64,000 nucleotides of DNA from CAVXWV01 sp963695415 (GTDB lineage: Bacteria > Chloroflexota > Anaerolineae > Anaerolineales > UBA4823): the NCBI GenBank assembly GCA_963695415.1, contig CAVOGL010000008.1, forward strand, positions 248,001 to 312,000, read 5' to 3'. The translations under genes were made by a program, and so were the position numbers. Under the pieces are notes generated by a model. It ran no database searches. It worked only from the letters and a program-made list of their open reading frames with translations, and was not told where the DNA came from. Each line of letters opens with the position of its first letter. Positions within the stretch are counted from its first letter, which is position 1. Below are positions 1 through 9,105 of the stretch, piece by piece.

Positions 1-135
1 TAATGAGTCGGCTGCTTTGCGATAAGCAAGCGTTTTGAAAACGACCTCACCTTTGATCTCAAGCAGGTTAGCGATCGTCTCAAATATATAGGACAGTTCT
101 TCATTCGAAAAACGAAAAGGAGGCTCGTTGCTCAT
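1..135 (-). CDS. polX: DNA polymerase X family protein, N-terminal fragment (cut by window edge)
   Basis: Only the first 45 codons lie in the window, starting with ATG at 135. The translation contains IFETIANLLEIKGE followed by FKTLAYRKAA. This is the typical opening of the helix-hairpin-helix 8-kDa domain of bacterial PolX (DNA polymerase/3'-5' exonuclease used in base excision repair). The start lies one base after the reconstructed stop of prmA at 137, so it is probably the last or a late gene of the hrcA-grpE-dnaK-dnaJ-prmA operon. The catalytic polymerase and PHP domains are outside the window, so the assignment rests on the N-terminal motif alone. Confidence 0.7.
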   Translation of the reverse strand, partial: MSNEPPFRFSNEELSYIFETIANLLEIKGEVVFKTLAYRKAADSL

Positions 136-136
136 A

Positions 137-1094
137 CTACCATTTTACTTCAGGACGAGTTCCAAGCAGTGTCACCCAATCTAAAACCTGTTTTTTACCC
201 GAGGGGACAATCCCGTTCCTGCGCATGGCTGACACGAACATCCTCAGCCTGTGTTTCGATGATGCCTGATAAAACGAGATTTCCCCCTGGCTGGACCAGA
301 TCGCCTAACCCATCATCCAACAACCTGACCAGCACCGGGGCAAGGATGTTCGCGAGAACCAGCGGGGCGCTGGTTATAGAATATTGTTGACTGAGAACTT
401 CATCAACGGAGCCTAAACCAAATTCCAGGCTGGCGCTAACCCCATTTAACACCCCATTTTCGCGTGTGACCCTCACGGCATCTGCATCGATATCAACCGC
501 GAGGGCGTGTGCAGCCCCCAATTTCAGCGCACCAACCGAAAGAATCCCAGAACCGCAGCCGATATCGATCACATTCATCCCCGGATTAACCAGCTCCTCG
601 ATAAACTCCAGGCATAACTGAGTCGTGGGGTGTGTGCCGGTGCCAAATGCCATTCCCGGATCCATACGGATTTCTGTCCTCGCCTGGTCCGGGTTCTCCA
701 TCCACGCGGGGACGATGACAAACTTGCTTCCAATAACCACCGGGTGGTAATGCTGCTTCCACGCTTCAGCCCAATCCGCTTCCTGGACAATACGAAACTC
801 TGCCGGAGGCAGAGGACGGATGCGGCTCATATACCACAGCGACTCTTCGATTTTTTGACGGATATCGTGCGTACCGGTCTCATTACACTCCCCCTGAGCA
901 CCATCCATTCTCAGATAACCAAACACTCTCAGAAAACCAACGGGTCTCCCCTCACCGTCATCTTCATCCGCCGTGACCGCAGTTGACTCAATAACCACGC
1001 CAGAAGGAATGTAACGAGACAATACCTCGGCAACAGCCTCAGCCAACTCGCCATCGACTGCGATGGACACCTCAAGCCAGCAGGATTCATCCAT
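137..1094 (-). CDS. prmA: Ribosomal protein L11 methyltransferase (3' end frameshifted)
   Basis: PrmA uses S-adenosylmethionine to methylate ribosomal protein L11. The family motif FGTGTHPTT is at residues 150-158 and the SAM-binding motif DIGCGSG at 177-183. A further LANILAPVL stretch matches the family's catalytic-domain signature. The uninterrupted frame stops at 195 after a C-terminus unlike the family (ending DCPLG). The +1 frame across the same region reads VSAMRRNGIVP and then QVLDWVTLLGTR, the expected PrmA C-terminal strand, and stops at 137, one base before polX. One extra base near 215-235 explains this, giving about 318 residues. In Firmicutes and Chloroflexota prmA commonly follows dnaJ, as here. 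The start ATG at 1094 lies 23 bases after the dnaJ stop. Confidence 0.88.
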
Positions 1095-1117
1095 TATGTT
1101 CGTCTGTAAGCAGGCAA

Positions 1118-2245
1118 TTAACCTGCCAGATATTCTTTGAGCTGGTCCCAGAATCCTCGTTCTTGAGGCTGGACCTCGGTTCCAAGGGTATTGGCAAGTT
1201 GTTCGAACAACTTGCGCTGCTCCTTGTCCAGGTGGGTGGGGATCTCAACATTGATCATCACCAGCTGATCGCCGCGACCGTTTCCACGCAGGCGCGGCAC
1301 CCCCTTACCTTTCAGCCTGAGTATCTTGCCAGATTGGGTCCCTGAGGGGATGCGCAGCTTCTGGTCGCCATCAACTGTGGGTATATCGACCTCGGTTCCC
1401 AGAACAGCCTGAGCAACATTGATCGTAAGGTCCATTAACAAGTCATATTCGCGCCGGCGGAACAACTTGTGATTGCGCACATTGATGGCAATATACAGGT
1501 TGCCGCTGGGTCCCCCATTCATGCCCGGCTGACCTTCTCCCGCCAGCCGAATCTGGGTGCCTCTATCCACCCCGGCGGGTATGGACACGCTCTTGCGGCG
1601 GGTTTTTCTTTCCAGCCCGCGACCCTGGCAGGTGGTGCACGGCGTGGAGATTGTCTCACCCTGTCCACCACATGTTGGGCAGGTGCCCACCTGCACCATA
1701 GAGCCTAAAATGGTCTGGCGTGCATGACGGACTTCCCCGGTGCCATTACAGGTGCTGCAGCGTACGGGTGAGGTGCCAGGTTCAGCCCCAGAACCGCTGC
1801 ACTTACTGCAAGGTTCATCCCGGGTAACCTCAATCTCTTTGTCTACACCGAAAACCGCTTCTTCAAAGGTGAGGTCCAGGTTGTACTGCAGGTCACTACC
1901 GCGGCGCGGCGCGTTCCTGCTGCGGCTTGATGTACGACCAAACCCGCCAAAGCCAAACAAGTCACCAAGTATATCGGCGAAATCGGTGAAATCAACATTG
2001 AAATCGGCAGAACCGCCGGGTCCGCGCACACCAGCATGCCCGAAGCGGTCATAAGCCGCCCTTTTCTCCGGTTCTGAGAGGACGGCATAAGCTTCATTGA
2101 TCTCTTTGAATTTTTCCTCGGCGTCGGGCGATTTATTCACATCAGGATGGAACTGCCGCGCCAAACGCCGGAAAGCAGATTTAAGATCATCAGCCGATGA
2201 GTCGCGGGGTACGCCCAGGATTTCGTAATAGTCTCTTGGTGCCAT
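1118..2245 (-). CDS. dnaJ: Chaperone protein DnaJ (Hsp40)
   Basis: Co-chaperone of 375 residues that delivers substrates to DnaK and stimulates its ATPase in the cytoplasm. The N-terminal J domain begins MAPRDYYEILGVPRD and carries the HPD triad at residues 33-35. A Gly/Phe-rich segment follows (DLFGFGGFGR). Then come four CxxCxGxG-type zinc-binding repeats, including CSKCSGSG, CSTCNGTG, CPTCGGQG and CTTCQGRG, and the C-terminal substrate-binding domains. This is a type I DnaJ of normal length. It lies 88 bases downstream of dnaK in the hrcA operon, separated from it by a strong hairpin. Confidence 0.97.
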   Translation of the reverse strand: MAPRDYYEILGVPRDSSADDLKSAFRRLARQFHPDVNKSPDAEEKFKEINEAYAVLSEPEKRAAYDRFGHAGVRGPGGSADFNVDFTDFADILGDLFGFGGFGRTSSRSRNAPRRGSDLQYNLDLTFEEAVFGVDKEIEVTRDEPCSKCSGSGAEPGTSPVRCSTCNGTGEVRHARQTILGSMVQVGTCPTCGGQGETISTPCTTCQGRGLERKTRRKSVSIPAGVDRGTQIRLAGEGQPGMNGGPSGNLYIAINVRNHKLFRRREYDLLMDLTINVAQAVLGTEVDIPTVDGDQKLRIPSGTQSGKILRLKGKGVPRLRGNGRGDQLVMINVEIPTHLDKEQRKLFEQLANTLGTEVQPQERGFWDQLKEYLAG

Positions 2246-2271
2246 TTATAATTCGAATTCTTTCGAGATAA

Positions 2272-2309
2272 GCAGGGATTTTACCACCACAAAGCAGTAA
2301 AATCCCTGC
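2272..2309 (-). other. Intercistronic hairpin between dnaK and dnaJ
   Basis: A perfect 13-bp inverted repeat (arms GCAGGGATTTTAC at 2272-2284 and GTAAAATCCCTGC at 2297-2309) separated by 12 bases lies in the 88-base dnaK-dnaJ gap. In the operon's direction (minus) the 3' side is followed by TTATCTCG rather than a U-tract, so it is not a classical terminator. It could protect or process the dnaK message and lower dnaJ expression relative to dnaK, which is an inference. A T-rich stretch lies on the plus side, but no plus-strand gene ends here. Confidence 0.6.
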
Positions 2310-2333
2310 CTTTTTATTTTATCTTACCGAAGA

Positions 2334-4232
2334 TCAAGCGTTGCGAAATTCACCATCAACCACATCTTCATCCGAGCCGGGTTCCTCACCAGCATCCGGT
2401 CCGGGCTCTCCTGCTTGTGCGGAAGGATCGGGCTGCTGGTAAGCTGCTGCCCCAATCTGCTGTATAACCTGATTCAATTCCTCGGTCGCTTTTCGGATCG
2501 TCTCTGGGTCTTCGCTGTTGAGAACCGTGCGCAGGGAGGATATTTTTTCGTTGACCTGGGATTTCAGGTCTTCTGGCACCTTGTCTCCGAGATCCTTGAG
2601 AGCCTTTTCGGCGGTATAAGCTGCATTGTCGCCTGCGTTGCGTGTCTCGATCAACTCCTTCCGTTTCCGATCCTCATCTGCGTGCAGCTCGGCATCCTTG
2701 CGCATCTTTTCCACTTCGCTGTCGCTCAGACCGGAAGATGCAGTGATGGTGATATGCTGGCTGCGGTTCGTGGCTTTATCCTGAGCGGTAACATCGATGA
2801 TGCCGTTGGCATCGATATCGAAGGTAACCTCAATTTGGGGGATACCACGCATTGCTGGCGGAATACCATCGAGGATGAACCGACCGAGGGATTTATTGTC
2901 ACTTGCCATGGGTCGTTCACCCTGAACAACGTGAATCTCAACCTGGTTCTGGTTGTCGGATGCAGTAGAGAATATCTGGCTTTTACGCGTCGGGATGGTT
3001 GTATTGCGCTCGATCAGCGCGGTAGCCACACCGCCCAACGTCTCGACGGATAACGTCAAGGGGGTAACATCCAGGAGCAAGATATCACTCACATCGCCGC
3101 CCAAGACACCTGCCTGGATGGCAGCGCCTACTGCCACAACCTCGTCTGGATTAACGCCCTTATGGGGATCCTTATTGAAAAGCTTGCGTACCGCCTCCTG
3201 CACAGCCGGCATCCTGGTCATACCGCCAACAAGGACAATCTCATCGATCTTATCGGCGCTGATGCCGGCGTCTTTGATCGCCTGGCGCACAGGACCAAGG
3301 GACCGTTCAACCAGATCACCGGTCAGCTGCTCCAGCTTCGAGCGGGTTAGGGTCATCACCAGGTGTTTCGGACCCGAGGCGTCAGCGGTGATGTAGGGAA
3401 GATTGATCTCGGTCTGCATCATGCTTGAAAGCTCAATCTTGGCTTTCTCTGCGGCTTCTCGCAAGCGCTGCAGCGCCTGGCGGTCCTGCCGCAAATCGAT
3501 TACATTTTCGCGTTTGAATTCTTCAGCAATATAATCTACCAGGCGATGATCGAAATCGTCTCCACCCAAAAAGGTGTCACCACTGGTCGAGCGCACCTGG
3601 AAGACACCATCGCCAACATCCAGGACCGAGATATCGAAAGTACCACCGCCGAGGTCATAAACCGCGATCACCTCATCCTTTTTCTTGTCCAGACCATACG
3701 CCAGAGAAGAAGCTGTGGGTTCATTGATGATGCGCTGGACATCGAGACCGGCAATTTTTCCGGCATCTTTCGTGGCATTGCGCTGGGCATCATTAAAGTA
3801 AGCAGGCACTGTGATGACAGCCTGGCTGACGGATTCACCCAGATATGATTCAGCGTCTGCCTTCAGTTTTCCCAGGATCATCGCCGAGATTTCCGGGGGC
3901 GAATAATCTTTCCCGCCGAGTGAAACGCGCACATCGCCATTCGGTGCTTCACTGACCTTATATGGCACGCGTGAAATTGCACGCTGGACTTCGGGATCAT
4001 TAAATTTCCGCCCCATAAACCTTTTAATCGAGAAGACTGTGTTCTCCGGGTTCACAACCGCCTGGTTGCGAGCCACACGCCCTACCAATCGTTCCCCATT
4101 CTTATTAACAGCCACCACCGAAGGCACTAACCGCTCACCTTCAGCCGAGGCGATTACCGTCGGCTCCCCACCTTCCATAACTGCAACGACGGAATTTGTC
4201 GTACCTAAATCGATCCCAATAATCTTCGCCAT
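2334..4232 (-). CDS. dnaK: Chaperone protein DnaK (Hsp70)
   Basis: ATP-dependent Hsp70 chaperone of 632 residues. The N-terminus MAKIIGIDLGTTNS is the phosphate-1 motif of the actin-like ATPase. The phosphate-2 motif AVYDLGGGTFDISVLD, adenosine-motif region IVLVGGMTRMPAVQ and linker DILLLDVTPLTLSVETLGG are all present. The substrate-binding domain is followed by a helical lid and an acidic tail ending DVVDGEFRNA. It sits between grpE (81 bases upstream) and dnaJ and is transcribed in the HrcA-controlled operon. Length and motifs are typical, and no frame defect is seen. Confidence 0.98.
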   Translation of the reverse strand: MAKIIGIDLGTTNSVVAVMEGGEPTVIASAEGERLVPSVVAVNKNGERLVGRVARNQAVVNPENTVFSIKRFMGRKFNDPEVQRAISRVPYKVSEAPNGDVRVSLGGKDYSPPEISAMILGKLKADAESYLGESVSQAVITVPAYFNDAQRNATKDAGKIAGLDVQRIINEPTASSLAYGLDKKKDEVIAVYDLGGGTFDISVLDVGDGVFQVRSTSGDTFLGGDDFDHRLVDYIAEEFKRENVIDLRQDRQALQRLREAAEKAKIELSSMMQTEINLPYITADASGPKHLVMTLTRSKLEQLTGDLVERSLGPVRQAIKDAGISADKIDEIVLVGGMTRMPAVQEAVRKLFNKDPHKGVNPDEVVAVGAAIQAGVLGGDVSDILLLDVTPLTLSVETLGGVATALIERNTTIPTRKSQIFSTASDNQNQVEIHVVQGERPMASDNKSLGRFILDGIPPAMRGIPQIEVTFDIDANGIIDVTAQDKATNRSQHITITASSGLSDSEVEKMRKDAELHADEDRKRKELIETRNAGDNAAYTAEKALKDLGDKVPEDLKSQVNEKISSLRTVLNSEDPETIRKATEELNQVIQQIGAAAYQQPDPSAQAGEPGPDAGEEPGSDEDVVDGEFRNA

Positions 4233-4313
4233 ATTTCAGTCTCCTTGAGTAATGTTCTCAACTATCGTTTTGTATAAATATAAAAATCCTGGTTAAGCCA
4301 GAGACAGGCTCAC

Positions 4314-4880
4314 TTACCTTGCCACGCGCACCAGGGCAGGGCGTAAAACGCGCTCGCCGAGTAAATATCCCTTCTGGAGCACCTCGATGATCTGCCCACT
4401 CTCAAAATCCGGATTATCCTCGGACGAAATTGCCTCATGTAAATTCGGGTCGAAAAACTCGCCCTCTACCTGCATCATCTTGACGCCCTCACCTTCCAGG
4501 ATGTTGACCAATTTGCGGTAAACAAGGTCGATGCCCTGCGACCAGGCTGCCCCGTCTCCGTCTTCCGGGCGGTTTGCCAGAGCCCGGTCGAGGTCATCCA
4601 GTACTGCCAGCTGCCGTTTGAGGATGTTCCCAGCAGCGGTCTGATAAACTTGAGCCTGCTCACGCTCGATACGCTTTTTGTAATTGGCGAATTCGGCGCG
4701 AGAACGCTGCCATCCATCCAGGTACTCGTTCGCTTTCCCCTGCCATTCTTGCAGCGCCATTTCTATATCCCCGGCTGTTTCTTCCGAGTTAAGAGAATCC
4801 TCCATCACAGCCGCCTCAAGTTCATCGCCAGTATATTCGTTCTCTTCTATGTTTGATTCGTGTTCATTTACATCGGACAT
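4314..4880 (-). CDS. grpE: Nucleotide exchange factor GrpE
   Basis: GrpE releases ADP from DnaK. This 188-residue protein has an acidic, low-complexity N-terminus, then a long coiled coil (WQGKANEYLDGWQRSRAEFANYKKRIERE). The C-terminal beta domain carries the family signature around GVKMMQVEGEFFDPNLHEAI and ends in GYLLGERVLRPALVRVAR, a hallmark GrpE terminus. It follows hrcA by 17 bases and precedes dnaK, the classical hrcA-grpE-dnaK-dnaJ order. Confidence 0.96.
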   Translation of the reverse strand: MSDVNEHESNIEENEYTGDELEAAVMEDSLNSEETAGDIEMALQEWQGKANEYLDGWQRSRAEFANYKKRIEREQAQVYQTAAGNILKRQLAVLDDLDRALANRPEDGDGAAWSQGIDLVYRKLVNILEGEGVKMMQVEGEFFDPNLHEAISSEDNPDFESGQIIEVLQKGYLLGERVLRPALVRVAR

Positions 4881-4897
4881 TTAACAATAAAATCCTT

Positions 4898-5938
4898 TCA
4901 TTCAGTTTGCATTTCTACAAGCAAATCGCTGAGCAGTCCGGAGACAAAACGAACGGTCGAGATTGTTCGATCGTAAGGCATGCGGATGGGTCCCAAAACC
5001 CCGAGCGCCCCCCAAGCCAACCCCGGCGCGCCATAACGAGCAAGGATGACTGAACACTCGCGAAGTTCCTCCCAGGTACCTTCCCCACCGATTAGAACCT
5101 GGACACCTCCGAAATTTTCGCCTGTCATCACTGTCCTGGAGATCAACGATTCGAGCAGAGGGCGTTCTTCTAATATGCGCAGCGCCTGACGTGCTGAATC
5201 TGCCTCGCCAAATTCGGGTTCTGCGAGCACATGCGATAAACCATCCCGGTACACTTCACCCGAGATGATCAAACGCGAGCGGCGTAATTCTTCTGTGACA
5301 AGCCTGATCACGTCTGCCTCAAGGCTGTCAAATTGGGAAACCGGTAAAGCTGCGATATCTTCAACGTCCTTCCCGGCAAATAACTGATTTAAATTGCTGG
5401 CAGCAGCGCTGAGCATCTCCTGGGAGACGGGTTCGGCAAGCACCAACATCTGCTGGCTGACCTCACCCCCGTCCAAAACCAGAACCATGAGCACCTGCCT
5501 GCCGAGGGTGTTGATCAGCTCAACATGCTTGAACACTTTCTTTTCGGCGTGGGGCGAAGTGACCAGGGAAGCTGCCTGCGATTGGTTTGCCAGGACTGAG
5601 GCCGCCAGGCGCATCCAGCGTTCCAGATCGCCTCCAGCCTGGTAGAACTGGTGCACGATCATGCGTTTGGTGTTTACCGGCAGCTCTGTCTGACCCATCA
5701 GCTGGCGGACAAAATATCGAAAGCCCTCTTCCGTCGGCACCCTGCCAGCAAAATTATGAGGTTGGCGCAGGTAACCCATCTCTGTCAAGGCGACCATCTC
5801 ATTACGCACGGTTGCAGAACTCCGGGTTACTCCAAGGTCCTCCACCAGGCGTATCGAACTCACCGGTTGGGCGGTCTCGATGTAATCGCGCACCACAAGC
5901 GTGAGGATTAATTTCTGTCTGTCGGTTAATTTCGCCAT
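4898..5938 (-). CDS. hrcA: Heat-inducible transcription repressor HrcA
   Basis: HrcA represses heat-shock operons by binding CIRCE operators and needs GroEL for activity. This protein has 346 residues. The N-terminal winged helix begins MAKLTDRQKLILTLVVRDYI and contains the recognition region SSATVRNEMVALTEMGYLRQPH. It continues with AGRVPTEEGFRYFV, a strongly conserved HrcA segment. The C-terminal part has VLIGGE and the conserved ending GPIRMPYDRTISTVRFVS. It is the first gene of the operon, directly downstream of a variant CIRCE element overlapping its promoter. Autoregulation is therefore expected. Confidence 0.97.
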   Translation of the reverse strand: MAKLTDRQKLILTLVVRDYIETAQPVSSIRLVEDLGVTRSSATVRNEMVALTEMGYLRQPHNFAGRVPTEEGFRYFVRQLMGQTELPVNTKRMIVHQFYQAGGDLERWMRLAASVLANQSQAASLVTSPHAEKKVFKHVELINTLGRQVLMVLVLDGGEVSQQMLVLAEPVSQEMLSAAASNLNQLFAGKDVEDIAALPVSQFDSLEADVIRLVTEELRRSRLIISGEVYRDGLSHVLAEPEFGEADSARQALRILEERPLLESLISRTVMTGENFGGVQVLIGGEGTWEELRECSVILARYGAPGLAWGALGVLGPIRMPYDRTISTVRFVSGLLSDLLVEMQTE

Positions 5939-5952
5939 AGTGTCTCAATATT

Positions 5953-5979
5953 TTAGCAGCCGCACCGCGCGTCTGCTAA
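5953..5979 (-). promoter_or_regulatory. Variant CIRCE operator of the hrcA operon
   Basis: Arms TTAGCAGCC (5953-5961) and GTCTGCTAA (5971-5979) are separated by exactly nine bases, the CIRCE geometry. The inverted repeat extends to TTTTAGCAG/CTGCTAAAA (5951-5981). The classical CIRCE arms are TTAGCACTC and GAGTGCTAA, and each arm here matches 7 of 9. The same altered core occurs upstream of groES. It lies 13 bases downstream of the -10 box, where a bound repressor would block transcription. Confidence 0.88.
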
Positions 5980-5992
5980 AAATAATCAAAGA

Positions 5993-6021
5993 ATCATACC
6001 ATGGCGATTTTCTTCCGTCAA
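5993..6021 (-). promoter_or_regulatory. Sigma70-type promoter of the hrcA operon
   Basis: On the minus strand TTGACG (6021-6016) and TATGAT (5998-5993) are separated by 17 bases. The predicted start of transcription is near 5986, just upstream of the CIRCE-like operator, leaving a 5' leader of about 48 bases before hrcA. Confidence 0.85.
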
Positions 6022-6066
6022 GAAAACTACCACCTGAGGTTGTTTTTCTGACAGAAAATTAACAAA

Positions 6067-6825
6067 TCACATTGGGGCTAACAAGCCGATGGTTTTTTCG
6101 AAATCTTGATGGCAGCCAGCCTCATACATCACTGCCCTGCCATCTTCAGGATGGTGAAAGGATATCGAGACTGCATGCAGAGCCAGACGCGGCATCCCCA
6201 GGCCTGGAACCCATTTTGTATCCATACCCGCCGGGGTGTACAGATCATCTGCCAGGATAGGATATCCTGCGGCAGCAAGGTGGGCGCGTATCTGGTGGGT
6301 GCGCCCGGTCAATGGCTGGGCAGCCAACAGCGTAATCGTTTCCGAAGATGTCTTTTCCTGCCTGAAATTCAAGGGGGTTCGATCTTGTTTTTGGCGATAC
6401 CGATAACGGGTCAAGACTTCCAGGCGGGTTATGGCAGGTTTACCACGGCGCTCATCGATCACAGTCCGGTGACGGTGACCAACGTTGGCGCGGAGAGGCA
6501 GGCTGATTTCCTGGCACTCCCACTTTGGTGAACCCAATACCAGGGCATGATACCTTTTCTCAACACTGCGCCCTGCAAACTGCTGGTTCAGTCGTTGATG
6601 AGAAAGAGCGCTTCTTGCCACGACAATAACACCACTGGTAAATTTGTCCAGCCGGTGCACGATCCACAAACGTCCAAACTTCGCTTCCAGCAGCGCTTTG
6701 AGAAAAGGGGCACCGCGATCCCACCCGTCAGGAAGCACTGGAATACCAGGAGGCTTGTCCACTACCAGGATCGAGTCATCCTCCCACAATATGGTTGGGT
6801 CAATCTCCCAACTAAGTGTACCCAT
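6067..6825 (-). CDS. RluA-family pseudouridine synthase
   Basis: Predicted to isomerise uridine to pseudouridine in rRNA or tRNA. The open frame extends upstream to 7086, but family similarity begins at ATG 6825 (MGTLSWEIDP). I chose that start; it gives 252 residues and overlaps the galE 3' end by 14 bases. The motif VVDKPPGIPV (residues 21-30) is typical of the fold. The catalytic motif HRLDKFTSG places the catalytic Asp at residue 60. GRTHQIRAHLAAAGYPILAD is the family's C-terminal signature. There is no N-terminal S4 domain, so the exact target (RluA, RluC/D or TruC type) cannot be assigned. It is the last gene of the trmD-MFS-galE operon. Confidence 0.88.
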   Translation of the reverse strand: MGTLSWEIDPTILWEDDSILVVDKPPGIPVLPDGWDRGAPFLKALLEAKFGRLWIVHRLDKFTSGVIVVARSALSHQRLNQQFAGRSVEKRYHALVLGSPKWECQEISLPLRANVGHRHRTVIDERRGKPAITRLEVLTRYRYRQKQDRTPLNFRQEKTSSETITLLAAQPLTGRTHQIRAHLAAAGYPILADDLYTPAGMDTKWVPGLGMPRLALHAVSISFHHPEDGRAVMYEAGCHQDFEKTIGLLAPM

Positions 6826-7825
6826 GCGGATTCTTCGACTGCCAGCGCCATGTATCCGCACACATCGTGTCAATGTCGCGGGTCGCTTTCCAGCCCAATT
6901 CTCGTTCCGCCCTGGATGTGTCCGCATAACTGACGGGGAGGTCGCCCGGACGCCTGCCAACCACCTCATAGGGCAGCTTTTTCCCGCACGCTCTTTCGAA
7001 GGCATGCAGGATCTCATAAACGCTGTAACCCCGACCGGTCCCCAGGTTGTAGACCACCAAACCGGGTTTGGAGGCGAGTTTTTCAAGCGCCTTCAGGTGT
7101 CCTTTTGCCAGATCGACCACGTGAATGTAGTCACGAATGCAGGTACCATCCGGTGTCGGGTAATCATCACCGTTCACCGGCAGATGAGGAAGTTTTCCGA
7201 CTGCGACCTGAGCGACGTAAGGAAGCAGGTTCCCAGGCACACCCTGCGGATCCTCGCCAATTTCTCCACTGGGATGTGCGCCAACCGGGTTGAAGTAGCG
7301 CAGCAGGGCGATGTTCCATTGCGGTTCAGCAGTATGAACATCCAGAAGGATCTGCTCCATCATCAGTTTCGTCCAACCATAGGGGTTGATCACATTTCCA
7401 ACCGGCATATCCTCGCGAAGCGGTGGTGTGTTAATTTCACCATACACGGTCGCGGATGAGCTGAAAACAATATCGCGAACGCCGGCGGACCTCATCGCCT
7501 CAAGCAGGTGAATTGTGCCGGTCAGATTGTTATGATAATAACGCAGCGGCATCATCACCGACTCACCGGGAGCTTTTAACGCAGCGAAATGGATAACCGC
7601 TGAGAATGTGTGCTGGTCGAACACTCGGTGTAAACTCTCCCTGTCCAGCAGGTCAACCTGGTGAAACACGACCGGTTTCCCGGTAATCGTCTGAACACGC
7701 CGCAGTGATTCGGCTTTGCTGTTCGACAGGTTATCAACAACCACTACTTCATAACCAGCGTCGAGCAGTTCCACACAGGTGTGGGTGCCAATATACCCGC
7801 ATCCGCCCGTGACCAGGATTTTCAT
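6812..7825 (-). CDS. galE: UDP-glucose 4-epimerase
   Basis: NAD-dependent epimerase interconverting UDP-glucose and UDP-galactose. From ATG 7825 it has 337 residues, the usual GalE length; the longer frame up to 7942 overlaps the upstream transporter and is not family-like. The Rossmann motif GGCGYIG lies at residues 7-13. The catalytic Ser/Tyr/Lys set is visible as FSSSATVYGE (121-130) and NPYGWTKLM with Tyr149 and Lys153. The segment NPVGAHPSGEIGEDPQGVP is characteristic of GalE. Its start overlaps the transporter stop by four bases (ATGA). A link to galactose or sugar-nucleotide metabolism is plausible. Confidence 0.95.
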   Translation of the reverse strand: MKILVTGGCGYIGTHTCVELLDAGYEVVVVDNLSNSKAESLRRVQTITGKPVVFHQVDLLDRESLHRVFDQHTFSAVIHFAALKAPGESVMMPLRYYHNNLTGTIHLLEAMRSAGVRDIVFSSSATVYGEINTPPLREDMPVGNVINPYGWTKLMMEQILLDVHTAEPQWNIALLRYFNPVGAHPSGEIGEDPQGVPGNLLPYVAQVAVGKLPHLPVNGDDYPTPDGTCIRDYIHVVDLAKGHLKALEKLASKPGLVVYNLGTGRGYSVYEILHAFERACGKKLPYEVVGRRPGDLPVSYADTSRAERELGWKATRDIDTMCADTWRWQSKNPHGYT

Positions 7826-9105
7826 GCGATCTGCGCCTGCTCCGACGGCAGCGAAGCTGTCTCCGTAACCTTCGCCTCCCCTCTCCTGACACCAGTCATC
7901 AGTAAAAAGGCGACCAGCATAAACAACGGGGCGACGAACCACATCAGGTTGTAATTGTCACCGGCAAGCTGGATAACAGCGCCGTTCAGGATTGGACCAA
8001 AGATCGCCGCAAGCGTCGAGGACAGATAGTACAAACCCGTATAAGTACCGGCGTGGACATGGTCGGTGAGGTCAACCACCATCGGGAGTGAGTTGATATT
8101 GATGAGCGCCCATCCAATACCAGCTCCCATCAATAGCAGTCCGAGTACCGGGACAACACCCAGCACCGGTAAACGCATGACCTGTATATTCAACGTAGAA
8201 ACTGGCAGGAGCAGGACTGCAGCGAGGATGATGATCAAAATCCCCAGACCGGTCATGATGGTCACTCGCCTGCCGATCTTTCCACCTATGTATCCTGCTG
8301 GCAGCGCAAACAAGATGAAGAATAATGAAAGCTGGCTGAGCAGCCGGGCGCCGTTCGCCTCCCCAATGCCCAGGTGGTGGATGGAATACAAGGTAAAAAA
8401 TGCATCCAGGGCTGAATAACCGACAAACCAGAAGAAAATCGCCAGGAGCAGCCTCAAACCTGAACGGTCTTTTTCAACGGACAGGACCTTAAGGCTTTCG
8501 ACCATGCCAGGCTTCTGCTCACTTTCGGCAAACACTTTGGGCTCTCGGATAAATAGCAACACCATCAGGGCGGCGAAGATCACTAATACTGAACCAAACC
8601 AAAACGGGAAAGCCGGGTTGATTTCATATAGTGCCGCGCCACCCAGGCTGGCGAAAATGAACCCCAACCCCCCCATGAAGTTGATAATCCCGTTGGCTTG
8701 CGAACGGTATGGGGAAGGCGTGATATCCGGCATCAGAGCAATCACCGGGGTGCGCCAGAATGCCATGCTGAGTAAAAGGGAGGTGGTGCAGGCTATAAAA
8801 AAGGGCAAGGCTGCGGCAACCGGGACAAGACCAAAGGCGACCGCGCTGATCGGCGCACCAATCAGTAGAAACGGCATTCGCCTGCCTATGGGGGTGCGCA
8901 GCTTGTCGGACCACGCTCCAACCGGGGGTTGGATCAGCAGCGCGGCTATATTATCCAGGGTCATGAAGAAGCCGATCAACCCAACCGAGACACCAAATTT
9001 CTCTGAAAGAAATACTGGCACAAAAAGGTTATAGGTGCCCCAGATGATACTGACACCAAAAAATCCAAAACCCAACAAGAACGTTTTTGGGTAATTCAGT
9101 TTCAT
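7822..9105 (-). CDS. Major facilitator superfamily transporter, sugar-type
   Basis: A 427-residue membrane protein with about 12 hydrophobic segments. The loop 2-3 region reads GAWSDKLRTPIGRRMPFLLIGAP. This combines the MFS motif A position with the TP.GRR(R/M)P pattern of the glycoside-pentoside-hexuronide and sucrose/proton symporter-like groups. A large cytoplasmic loop near the middle (REPKVFAESEQKP) separates the two six-helix halves. It sits between trmD and galE with four-base overlaps on both sides, so it is translationally coupled to them. Sugar transport is inferred from the motif and from galE; the substrate cannot be read from sequence. Confidence 0.85.
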   Translation of the reverse strand: MKLNYPKTFLLGFGFFGVSIIWGTYNLFVPVFLSEKFGVSVGLIGFFMTLDNIAALLIQPPVGAWSDKLRTPIGRRMPFLLIGAPISAVAFGLVPVAAALPFFIACTTSLLLSMAFWRTPVIALMPDITPSPYRSQANGIINFMGGLGFIFASLGGAALYEINPAFPFWFGSVLVIFAALMVLLFIREPKVFAESEQKPGMVESLKVLSVEKDRSGLRLLLAIFFWFVGYSALDAFFTLYSIHHLGIGEANGARLLSQLSLFFILFALPAGYIGGKIGRRVTIMTGLGILIIILAAVLLLPVSTLNIQVMRLPVLGVVPVLGLLLMGAGIGWALININSLPMVVDLTDHVHAGTYTGLYYLSSTLAAIFGPILNGAVIQLAGDNYNLMWFVAPLFMLVAFLLMTGVRRGEAKVTETASLPSEQAQIA

